From JBOFEH01 sp051650265 (GTDB taxonomy: Bacteria > Bacillota > Clostridia > Lachnospirales > Cellulosilyticaceae): DNA of 9,066 bases. The DNA is taken from assembly GCA_051650265.1 (NCBI GenBank), contig JBOFIR010000008.1, positions 1 to 9,066 on the forward strand, given 5' to 3'. Each line of letters starts with the position of its first letter. Positions within the stretch are counted from its first letter, which is position 1. The notes under the pieces were generated by a model. It did not search any database. It saw nothing but the letters and a program-made list of their open reading frames with translations, and had not been told where the DNA came from. A program made the position numbers and the translations under genes. Positions 1-6,398 of the stretch are shown piece by piece.

Positions 1-618
1 GCTGGCCAGGGGACTATCACTATGGCCGCTGCCATCTCTGAGACAGAGCATCCTTGTGAACAAGGCTTTATCCAAGCGATCGGTGTCTTCTTAGACACAA
101 TGGTAATCTGCACTATGACTGCCTTTGTTGTCGTCATGGCAAGTATCTGGGCAGTCGATACAGGTGTCGCTTGGGAAACACTCAGTGCATCTAAGCTGTC
201 ACTTTATCTGAGCTCCGTATCACACCTTGTACCAGGTACACAGTTTGATAACATTGTGACCATCATTCTTTCGCTGTGTTATGCACTCTTTGCCTTTACG
301 ACATTGATCGGTATGATTCTCTTTGCAGAGATCTCAGCCAACTGTATCACCAAAAGTCCACGCTTTACTTGGTTTATTCGTGCATTAGGAGCTCTACTCT
401 TCGTGCCATTTGGTATTCTCTCAGTATTAGCAGGCTTAGAACTGGGTAACGTCTGGTATATCTCAGACCTTGTAAATATCATGGTTGTATTTGCCAACGT
501 GCCTATCCTACTGGTAGGAAGAAAATACATCTTTAAGACGCTAAGACACTATGATCAAACAGGTGGTAAGCGTTTTGTTTCAGAAGAAGTTGGATTTGAA
601 ACACCATTTTGGAAATAA
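1..618 (+). CDS. AGCS family sodium:alanine/glycine symporter, C-terminal half (5' partial)
   Basis: This is a sodium-coupled importer of small neutral amino acids (alanine or glycine) in the cytoplasmic membrane. The frame is open from base 1, so the gene begins before the window; about 205 residues remain of a family usually near 450-490. The family-typical stretch is visible at the start: a GQGTI-like segment, then Ala-rich residues followed by ETEHP and QGFIQ, then a helix containing FLDTMVICTMTAF. Further hydrophobic helices follow around residues 80-105, 120-145 and 148-167 (partial numbering), and the protein ends in a charged cytoplasmic tail. The ATG at base 22 lies inside the conserved region and is not the true start. 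A strong hairpin terminator follows directly, so this is the last gene of its transcript. Family assignment is secure; the substrate is inferred. Confidence 0.9.
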   Translation, partial: AGQGTITMAAAISETEHPCEQGFIQAIGVFLDTMVICTMTAFVVVMASIWAVDTGVAWETLSASKLSLYLSSVSHLVPGTQFDNIVTIILSLCYALFAFTTLIGMILFAEISANCITKSPRFTWFIRALGALLFVPFGILSVLAGLELGNVWYISDLVNIMVVFANVPILLVGRKYIFKTLRHYDQTGGKRFVSEEVGFETPFWK

Positions 619-636
619 CGCAATCAATCGCACTAA

Positions 637-676
637 ATCGCCTCTAACTACTGATTAGAGGTGATTTTTATTTTTT
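637..676 (+). terminator. Rho-independent terminator of the AGCS symporter gene
   Basis: An 11-bp stem (637-647 with 655-665, one G-U pair) encloses a 7-base loop and runs into TTTTTATTTTTT. It starts 19 bases after the symporter stop codon. Confidence 0.9.
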
Positions 677-690
677 CCATAATATCACAG

Positions 691-720
691 TTGCGTGTTG
701 CCCACTAAAGCGTGTATACT
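691..720 (+). promoter_or_regulatory. Probable sigma-A promoter of the DUF898-like gene
   Basis: TTGCGT (691-696) and TATACT (715-720) are separated by 18 bp. The -10 box matches 5 of 6 consensus positions and the -35 box is weaker. The gene lies between a terminator and a strong ribosome binding site (AAAGGAGG, 763-770), so it needs its own promoter here. Confidence 0.45.
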
Positions 721-777
721 ACTCATCAGTAGATTACTTGACTTGATTTTCAGTACATCCCCAAAGGAGGCGGTATC

Positions 778-1131
778 ATGGAAAAATGCTCATCTATTAT
801 TACAAACAAAAAGAAATACGACTCATACTTTGACAAAACCGTAAAGGATTATGTCATCTTAAATATAAAATTCCTGCTCATTTGTATTGGTACACTCGGT
901 ATAGCCTACCCATGGGCTCTGTGTATGAAGTACAAAGCGACACAACACCACACCGTCATCTGTGGCAAACGTCTCAAGTTCATTGGTAACCCTCAGGAGC
1001 TCATTGGTCACTGGCTATGGTGGTGGTTCTTAAGTATCATTACATTTGGCATTTTTGGTTTTGTTGCTCATATTCGAATGGAACAATGGATCACAGCAAA
1101 TACGGTATTTGAAGATACCCCCCTTCACTAA
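778..1131 (+). CDS. Small DUF898/YjgN-like membrane protein
   Basis: This 117-residue membrane protein resembles the repeat unit of the DUF898 (YjgN-like) family, whose biochemical role is not established. Visible family features are the N-terminal YFD segment (residues 17-19), a hydrophobic helix at about 26-48 ending in YPWALCM, the polar HHTVICGKRLKFIG segment (57-70), and a second helix at about 78-97 that is rich in Trp (GHWLWWWF) and contains ITFGIFGF. It is one unit long, whereas YjgN proteins carry several such units. The start is fixed by AAAGGAGG (763-770), 7 bases upstream of the ATG. It appears to be a single-gene transcript with its own promoter and a terminator shared with the convergent sulfatase gene. 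Function unknown. Confidence 0.8.
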   Translation: MEKCSSIITNKKKYDSYFDKTVKDYVILNIKFLLICIGTLGIAYPWALCMKYKATQHHTVICGKRLKFIGNPQELIGHWLWWWFLSIITFGIFGFVAHIRMEQWITANTVFEDTPLH

Positions 1132-1144
1132 ACCGTTATAAAAC

Positions 1145-1182
1145 AAAAAGAGCATACATATTCGGATGTATGCTCTTTTTTT
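1145..1182. terminator. Bidirectional terminator between convergent genes
   Basis: A perfect 15-bp inverted repeat (1145-1159 with 1166-1180) has a 6-base loop. The plus strand ends in a run of seven T, and the A-run at 1145-1149 gives the minus strand its U-tract. It can end the DUF898-like transcript (13 bases after its stop) and the sulfatase transcript from the other side. Confidence 0.93.
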
Positions 1183-1188
1183 GCGTGT

Positions 1189-2571
1189 TTATTCCTGCCA
1201 GAAAGAATGTGTGAACGGATGATCGGTATCCTCCCATGATGCTTTGTATGTAGCCATCAAGTCACCTAGTTGTTGCTGCTTCTCCTCATAGCCCACACCA
1301 CCATAAAGATTATGGAGTTCATCTGGATCCTTGGTGAGATCAAATAGTTGTGTATGCTCAGGTGCTCGCTTATACTTAATGAGCTTATAGCCATCTTGTT
1401 TGACACTTCTAATCAGATCCTCATACGCAAAGTATAGACTATCTCTTGTACATGCCTTATCTCCTGTGATAAGAGGCACCATACTCTTGCCCTCTACTGA
1501 CTCTGGAATAGGGATGCCCATCCAGTCACACAAGGTTGGATAAATATCCATGAGATACACATAGCTATCGATACGCTTATCTTTTGGGATGCCTGCACCA
1601 GCCATGATGAGCGGGATACGCAGGCTATGGTCATAGTGACTTTGCTTTCCTAGATAGCCATGACCACCTACAGCTAGACCATTATCCCCTGCATAGATAA
1701 TCAAGGTATCTTCCAGTATGCCTTCTGCTTCAAGATAGTCTAGTATTGTCCCTACATGATAGTCCAGATGGGTAATCATCGCATAATAATCTGCAATATG
1801 CTGTTTGATATCCTGCTCCTGCCTTGGATAAGGCCCTAACTTTTCATCACGAATATTTTCCACACCAATCTCAAAAGGATGTTCCGTCACAAAACTTTTG
1901 GGTAATGTCATCTCTTCTGCTTGGTACATATTTTGGAATGCCTCTGGCATACTCCTTGGATCATGGGGTGCCAGATAAGACACATACATGAAGAACGGCT
2001 GATCCTTTGGTCTCTCTTGAAGCTTCTCAAGCGCCTTAGATGAAAAAAGTTCTGTGGAGTGTACCCCTGCTGGTATCTCATCACAATGAACATGACTCAC
2101 ATTTTTGCTAAACCCATCGTTACGAATCTGCTTTTTCAGATTGTTGTAGCTTCCTGTGTAGTCAAAGTGAGAGATTGGCACATTCCAGTGATCCCACATC
2201 CCTCCAAAGAAAATATTGTCCCCATCCGAGAAGCTCCGTGCATAAGAAGTAGGTCCGTTGTGCCACTTCCCAATCCCACAGCTATAGTACCCTGCCTCAA
2301 GCAGTGTCTCTCCCAATGTGATATGTTCATGGGGAATGTTAGCCCCATTGCTTTGTAAGTGGAATAATGTTCTACCACTATGGATCATTGCGCGGCTTGG
2401 CATACAGACTGCACCGCTCGTCCCTGATGGAATATGTGCCTGTGTAAAACTTGTTCCCATATGTACGAGGCGATCTAAGTTTGGTGTATGAATCGCCTCA
2501 TTGCCTAGTGCATGAATGGTATTAAAGCGTTGGTCATCTGCTAACAAAAATAAGATATTTTTGTACTTCAT
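1189..2571 (-). CDS. Type I (formylglycine) sulfatase, cytoplasmic
   Basis: This 460-residue enzyme of the alkaline-phosphatase superfamily is expected to hydrolyse a sulfate ester. Asp12 and Asp13 (LADDQR) and Asp296-Asn297 (AGDNG) are the usual calcium ligands. Cys56 in CMPSRA (56-61) is the residue converted to formylglycine, with Arg60 beside it. Lys102 and His104 (GKWH), His203 (APHDPR) and Lys309 (GKQS) fit the remaining active-site positions. The C-terminal FDLTKDPDELHNLY (410-423) is typical of the sulfatase C-terminal subdomain. There is no signal peptide, so it should act in the cytoplasm on an imported substrate. Start: AGGGG lies 6 bases before the ATG. It has its own promoter, 115 bp after the response regulator, and a terminator downstream. 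No sulfatase-maturing enzyme is in the window; an anaerobe would use the radical-SAM anSME. The substrate cannot be read from sequence. Confidence 0.93.
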   Translation of the reverse strand: MKYKNILFLLADDQRFNTIHALGNEAIHTPNLDRLVHMGTSFTQAHIPSGTSGAVCMPSRAMIHSGRTLFHLQSNGANIPHEHITLGETLLEAGYYSCGIGKWHNGPTSYARSFSDGDNIFFGGMWDHWNVPISHFDYTGSYNNLKKQIRNDGFSKNVSHVHCDEIPAGVHSTELFSSKALEKLQERPKDQPFFMYVSYLAPHDPRSMPEAFQNMYQAEEMTLPKSFVTEHPFEIGVENIRDEKLGPYPRQEQDIKQHIADYYAMITHLDYHVGTILDYLEAEGILEDTLIIYAGDNGLAVGGHGYLGKQSHYDHSLRIPLIMAGAGIPKDKRIDSYVYLMDIYPTLCDWMGIPIPESVEGKSMVPLITGDKACTRDSLYFAYEDLIRSVKQDGYKLIKYKRAPEHTQLFDLTKDPDELHNLYGGVGYEEKQQQLGDLMATYKASWEDTDHPFTHSFWQE

Positions 2572-2626
2572 TTTTATCCCCTACCTTCTCCAATAACTTC
2601 TCACAAGTGATTTGTTGTTCTTTACA

Positions 2627-2655
2627 ATTATCCCTTTTATCTCTTCCTGTGTAAA
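2627..2655 (-). promoter_or_regulatory. Probable sigma-A promoter of the sulfatase gene
   Basis: On the minus strand TTTACA (2655-2650) and GATAAT (2632-2627) are separated by exactly 17 bp, each matching 5 of 6 consensus positions. Transcription would start near 2620, leaving a leader of about 50 bases. I see no terminator between the response regulator and this promoter, so read-through from the upstream operon is also possible. Confidence 0.6.
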
Positions 2656-2686
2656 GCTTTGTAAGAAATATTCTATCTTTTTGATC

Positions 2687-3337
2687 TTAAAACTCTAGAC
2701 GGTACCCATAGCCATAGATCGTCTCCATCTGAAGCCTTGGCATCTTCTTTCGTAGACGTCTTACAAGATCATCTACTACCCGATCACTGCCAAAGTATCC
2801 TGGCTCCCACACTTGATTGAGTATCTCATCTCTTGTAAACGGCTTACTTTTATTTTTGAGCAGTAGGATGAGCAGCTTATATTCCCGATTGGACAGTTCT
2901 AATAAGTGTGCACCGTCATAGACTTTATGTGTATCAAGCTGAATTTGATATCCCGCCACTTCTATCTGATTCGTCTGCTGATAACACCTTTCTAGAATTT
3001 TTTTGACACGCAGTACAAGCTCCTTCACAACAAAAGGCTTCGTGATATAATCCTCTCCACCTTTCTCAAGCCCTAGTATCCTATCAAAGCTCTGATCTCT
3101 TGCCGATACAAAAATAACGGGGATGTGCCTAGCTTTTGCTTTGATTTGCTCCATCAACTCATAGCCACTTTGTCCAGGCAGCATAATATCTAATAACCAT
3201 AGATGCATCTGATCCAGATCAGGGATTGCCTCCTCCGCTGATGCATAGGTATAGATTTCATACCCTTCTTTTTCAAGATAGCCTTTGACAATCTGCCTCA
3301 AATCCTCTTCATCTTCTACTATACCAATCCTGATCAT
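2687..3337 (-). CDS. OmpR/PhoB-family response regulator
   Basis: This 216-residue DNA-binding regulator is probably the partner of the histidine kinase encoded two genes upstream. The receiver domain (about 1-115) has the acidic pair Asp9-Glu10, the phosphoacceptor Asp50 (LLDIMLPG), Ser78 in VSAR and Lys100-Pro101 (ITKPF). The winged-helix domain (about 122-216) has ELSNREYKLL, the recognition region DRVVDDLVRRLRKK and the closing GYGYRLEF. The receiver reads GLEKGGEDY where GLxxGADDY is usual, a mild variation. The gene begins 33 bp after the metal-protein gene, so the two are co-transcribed. For the start, AAAGGA is 9 bases before the ATG, and a purine-rich AAGGTGAG abuts it. The pairing with the kinase is inferred from operon position. 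Confidence 0.95.
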   Translation of the reverse strand: MIRIGIVEDEEDLRQIVKGYLEKEGYEIYTYASAEEAIPDLDQMHLWLLDIMLPGQSGYELMEQIKAKARHIPVIFVSARDQSFDRILGLEKGGEDYITKPFVVKELVLRVKKILERCYQQTNQIEVAGYQIQLDTHKVYDGAHLLELSNREYKLLILLLKNKSKPFTRDEILNQVWEPGYFGSDRVVDDLVRRLRKKMPRLQMETIYGYGYRLEF

Positions 3338-3370
3338 CTCACCTTGTCCTTTCCTACGCTTGGCACCTTT

Positions 3371-4789
3371 CTAGTGGCAACGCCACCCACTTCCAAAGCC
3401 ATAACCATCATCTACTTGCTGGTTTGGAACGCCATATTGCTTATAATCTTCTACAGGTCCATCTACTACTGTGATTGTATGACGAATCATTCCCATCCAG
3501 CAAGAGTACACAAATCTACCTTCTTCCACAGGATCAAAAGTAATGACAGTTTGTCCATCTTGAAGTGTTGTTAAGATATCATACTCTAGAATCTGCAAGG
3601 CATAGTTACACCCATTAAGCACTCCTGGCTCCGCATTAAAGATGAGTTTGACTGGAATACCTTTTTGCATCACCAGATCCTGATAACCTCTTGGCGTCAC
3701 ATCCACCTCAATCACCTGATAGCCATCTTCCATGCGTATACCACCTTCGCTTACATCACTCCTTTGCCAACTACCGCTTGCATTCCCTCTACTTACGCTA
3801 GTATTGTTCATAGGCCATGCTAGATTAATACCTAGTGTTGCAAGCCCATTTGTCATCATACTTAATCCTAGAAATACAACTAAATAACCACCTACTTTAT
3901 AGATTGCCATCCTAGACTTTGCAGAAAGCTTATGAATAAAAGCTCCCATCCCTAACATGAGCGGCACCGTCCCTAAGCTAAAAGCAAACATTGCCATTGC
4001 ACCTGCTACAAAACTGCCTGTGCTTAAAGCATAGATTTGCATCAACTGTAATGGTCCACATGGCATCAGTCCATTGACCAATCCTAATACAAAAGGACCC
4101 TGTCCTGTACTTAACTTTCCTTTGAACCTTGCAATAGGTTTATTCAATCGCTGTAAAAAGGGAAGCGTATTCCTATTAAGAATCCCTGCATTACCAAGCC
4201 CCATCACGATCATGAGTATACCTAGTATGACCGGAACTACACCATACATACGATTGCCCAAAGTAATACCTGCACCTAAGAAGCCTACGATCCCGCCTAA
4301 TAGCGTATACGATATCACACGCCCTAGATTGTACATGATATGACGCTTCATATTATGCTGCTCTGCTACGACCTGTGAGAGTGCAATCCCTCCGCACATG
4401 GAGATACAATGAAACGATGTGGTGATCCCTATTACAAAGAGTACAAATAGGCTCAGCTGCTTACCTTGTGTCAAGATCATCGATAAATCTGGTATAAATC
4501 GCCCAATGAGTAGTATCACGAGTAACCCGATTACAATAGACACTACTCCAGATGTTTTGGATTCTTGCTGGTCACCTTCTACATATTCAATCACTTCATA
4601 GTCCAAAGCCGCCATAGCTTGCTCAAGTTGCCTTGCCTCAACCATTTGTTCATCATACCAAATAGTAACTTTCTTTTGTTTGAGGCTCACCTTCACATTC
4701 TTAACGCCTTGTATACACCTTAATGCTTCTTCTATTTTTTGCTGACAATGTCCACACGTCATGCCATACACCAGGTACTGTTTCTTCAT
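3371..4789 (-). CDS. HMA domain - DsbD_2/UreH_2 (TauE/SafE-like) membrane core - cupredoxin-like fusion; probable copper-handling protein
   Basis: This 472-residue three-part protein is probably for moving or holding copper or a similar soft metal. Residues 1-68 form a heavy-metal-associated domain with the metal motif MTCGHC (Cys12, Cys15). After one helix (about 81-101), residues 112-320 form a six-helix DsbD_2/UreH_2-type core, often auto-named sulfite exporter TauE/SafE, with HCISMCGG (Cys128, Cys132) and LMPCGP (Cys244). Residues 352-443 are cupredoxin-like, with GCN (Cys394) and SCWMGM (Cys430, Met432, Met434) as likely ligands. Seven helices would place the HMA domain inside and the cupredoxin outside. 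The chain ends in Cys-His. Start: AGGAGG is 5 bases before the ATG at 4789; an in-frame ATG at 4810 (AGGAG 7 bases before it) is an alternative. It sits between kinase and regulator in one operon. The metal is inferred; domains are clear. Confidence 0.88.
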   Translation of the reverse strand: MKKQYLVYGMTCGHCQQKIEEALRCIQGVKNVKVSLKQKKVTIWYDEQMVEARQLEQAMAALDYEVIEYVEGDQQESKTSGVVSIVIGLLVILLIGRFIPDLSMILTQGKQLSLFVLFVIGITTSFHCISMCGGIALSQVVAEQHNMKRHIMYNLGRVISYTLLGGIVGFLGAGITLGNRMYGVVPVILGILMIVMGLGNAGILNRNTLPFLQRLNKPIARFKGKLSTGQGPFVLGLVNGLMPCGPLQLMQIYALSTGSFVAGAMAMFAFSLGTVPLMLGMGAFIHKLSAKSRMAIYKVGGYLVVFLGLSMMTNGLATLGINLAWPMNNTSVSRGNASGSWQRSDVSEGGIRMEDGYQVIEVDVTPRGYQDLVMQKGIPVKLIFNAEPGVLNGCNYALQILEYDILTTLQDGQTVITFDPVEEGRFVYSCWMGMIRHTITVVDGPVEDYKQYGVPNQQVDDGYGFGSGWRCH

Positions 4790-4794
4790 AACAT

Positions 4795-4800
4795 CCTCCT
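4795..4800 (-). promoter_or_regulatory. Ribosome binding site deciding the start of the HMA fusion gene
   Basis: AGGAGG (inside AAGGAGGA) lies 5 bases before the ATG at 4789, and the protein then begins just ahead of the HMA strand. A second site, AGGAG at 4818-4822, lies 7 bases before the in-frame ATG at 4810 and would add seven residues. The first is the better match. Confidence 0.7.
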
Positions 4801-4869
4801 TCTCACACATTTTATATCTCCTAAGATACACCATGATTGTGGGATAATTAGTTATGAAATACGGAATAA

Positions 4870-6228
4870 TTATGTGATTCGTCCCATACGTGGTGTGATT
4901 GTGTAGCGCACACCACCCTCTTTGACATTCTCTATTACAATCTGATAACCATAGAGTGCCACTGTCTTTTTCACGATTGCAAGGCCAAGCCCTGTAACCC
5001 CATCTTTTCCCTTTTCAAAGGGTAGATAGATTGTCTCAAAAAGCTGCTCTGGGATCGGCGGGCCATCATTGTACATCATGATACAGCCCTCTCTGACTGT
5101 TACTTCAAGTATTTGACTTGCATAGCGCTTCCCATTCTCTAGCAGGTTTTCAATCACGACACGCCACTGCTCCTCATCCCCCACAAAACAGGCCGATTCA
5201 GCATCTACCTTGAGCGTATACGTCGCCTCACTATCTCTCATATAGTCTGCAACCTCCTCTACAAGCGCGCCTAGATCAAGTTGCTTATTTTCACGCTGTT
5301 GACTCCCTATATAGTCTAGGCGATTGAGATAGAGTAGACCCATCACCTTCTGTTCTAGCCGTGTTGCTTGTTTGTAGATAATGCGAGCTGTCTCCTCTTC
5401 TGTTCCATAAGGATAGACCCCATCTATCATTCCCTCTGCATAGTTTTTGATAACTGCAAGTGGTGTCTTGAAATCGTGAGACATATTGTGAATCAGCTGC
5501 CGCTTTGTCCGCTCCTCTTGATCCAGACGCTTTCTCATGCGATTGAGCGAACAAATCACCTCTTGAATCTCTAGTGTATAGCTATCTGTCACAATATCCT
5601 CATGCAAATTGTCAGCTTCGATTGTATCTAGAATATGCTGAATATCTTTGAGGTTTTTGATGAGCCGATGTGTCCACTTGAGAAAAATGACCATCAAAAT
5701 CAAGAATAGGCCAATCCCACCTACCAAAGTACTCATCAAAATCTCATGGGCAACCATACGGCTACTATTATCAATCTTATAGGATACAACTGCCTCATTG
5801 GTAGCCTTTTTGTAGATACTCACATAAATATTTTCATTATACGCCTGATATTGATGAGTAAATGTCTCACCGCTTTGCATCTGCTGGGCTTCTTTTTGTA
5901 CCCTCTCAAAAAAGTCGGGGTACATCATCCTATGATGAAGCATCTGCTGGGAATAGGCCTCTTGATCAGATAGATCTGCTTCCTCTTGGATCACATAATG
6001 ATAGACATCATTGTGCTGTCCACCCACAAGCTGGGGTACTGTGAGAAAGACTTGTTGCTCCTCCTCCACAAGCTGATACATCCGCCCATTGACGATCACC
6101 TGAATACTTTGTGGTAACACCACACCAAACAATACAAGTACGCCTATGATAATCATTCCCATCGTCATAATGAGCTGATTATTGATTTTTGCTAGATATT
6201 TAGATACCCACTTCATATCATTCTTCAC
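4870..6228 (-). CDS. Membrane-bound sensor histidine kinase
   Basis: This 452-residue sensor kinase autophosphorylates on histidine and should pass phosphate to the response regulator two genes downstream. It has one helix at about 20-40, an extracytoplasmic sensor region at about 41-160, a second helix at 164-184 and a HAMP-like linker to about 240. The HisKA domain carries His251 in MSHDFKTPL. The HATPase_c domain has the N box NLLENGKRYA (Asn365), the G1 box NDGPP (387-391) and the G2 box GLGLAIVKK. The usual Ala after the N-box Asn is Gly366. The sensor region matches no fold I recognise; it contains several His and Met residues, including HHRMM at 98-102, which could bind a metal (inference). 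The longest start is GTG at 6228; an ATG at 6216 is equally possible, as neither has a strong ribosome binding site. The first gene of the operon, 80 bp before the HMA fusion gene. Confidence 0.93.
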   Translation of the reverse strand: MKNDMKWVSKYLAKINNQLIMTMGMIIIGVLVLFGVVLPQSIQVIVNGRMYQLVEEEQQVFLTVPQLVGGQHNDVYHYVIQEEADLSDQEAYSQQMLHHRMMYPDFFERVQKEAQQMQSGETFTHQYQAYNENIYVSIYKKATNEAVVSYKIDNSSRMVAHEILMSTLVGGIGLFLILMVIFLKWTHRLIKNLKDIQHILDTIEADNLHEDIVTDSYTLEIQEVICSLNRMRKRLDQEERTKRQLIHNMSHDFKTPLAVIKNYAEGMIDGVYPYGTEEETARIIYKQATRLEQKVMGLLYLNRLDYIGSQQRENKQLDLGALVEEVADYMRDSEATYTLKVDAESACFVGDEEQWRVVIENLLENGKRYASQILEVTVREGCIMMYNDGPPIPEQLFETIYLPFEKGKDGVTGLGLAIVKKTVALYGYQIVIENVKEGGVRYTITPRMGRIT

Positions 6229-6273
6229 TTTCTATAACTTTTAGTATTGGAGTTATTTCCTCTTTTGCTCTAG

Positions 6274-6302
6274 ATTATAATCAGTTTTAATCAAGTGGGC
6301 AA
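6274..6302 (-). promoter_or_regulatory. Sigma-A promoter of the kinase / metal protein / regulator operon
   Basis: On the minus strand TTGCCC (6302-6297) and a perfect TATAAT (6279-6274) are separated by exactly 17 bp. Transcription would start near 6267, about 40 bases before the kinase start. The -35 box lies inside an inverted repeat (6293-6312), which suggests repressible control. Confidence 0.7.
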
Positions 6303-6312
6303 CTCCCCACTT
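6293..6312 (-). promoter_or_regulatory. Candidate operator: perfect dyad over the -35 box
   Basis: A perfect 7+7 bp inverted repeat, AAGTGGG and CCCACTT around 6 bases, covers the -35 element of the kinase operon promoter. Binding there would block RNA polymerase. No regulator can be assigned from the sequence alone; the operon's own response regulator or an unlinked metal repressor are both possible. Confidence 0.45.
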
Positions 6313-6331
6313 CGGTATTAAAAGAACTATC

Positions 6332-6345
6332 ACCCTATATGGGGT
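6332..6345 (-). promoter_or_regulatory. Candidate second operator: ACCC/GGGT dyad upstream of the kinase promoter
   Basis: The minus strand reads ACCCCATATAGGGT, symmetric at 12 of 14 positions. It is centred 36 bp from the dyad over the -35 box. The short C-run/G-run shape resembles known CsoR copper-repressor operators, but no csoR gene is in the window and the match is only general. It also sits inside a longer imperfect hairpin (AGAAC at 6323-6327 with GTTCT at 6354-6358). Confidence 0.3.
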
Positions 6346-6360
6346 TAAAATCCGTTCTAC

Positions 6361-6390
6361 AAAAAAGTGCAGGCACACTCGGCCTACACC
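6361..6390 (-). terminator. Rho-independent terminator of the amidohydrolase gene
   Basis: On the minus strand an 8-bp stem (6389-6382 with 6374-6367, one G-U pair) with a 7-base loop is followed by a run of six T. It begins 9 bases after the amidohydrolase stop and separates that gene from the kinase operon. Confidence 0.88.
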
Positions 6391-6398
6391 CTTTCAAT

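Noticed and set aside
2059..2378. Open frames of 80-99 codons on both strands inside the sulfatase gene
   Set aside because: They lie wholly within a gene with complete catalytic motifs and have no domain features of their own.
2601..2610. TCACAAGTGA dyad in the sulfatase leader as an operator
   Set aside because: Only four bases per arm pair and the spacing does not fit CRP or another factor I can name.
5291..6044. Several short open frames inside the histidine kinase gene
   Set aside because: They are shadows of the kinase reading frame without ribosome binding sites or recognisable motifs.
6293..6312. The inverted repeat near the kinase promoter as a transcription terminator
   Set aside because: No T-run follows it on either strand, and a clear terminator for the amidohydrolase already lies at 6361-6390. 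Its overlap with the -35 box fits an operator better.
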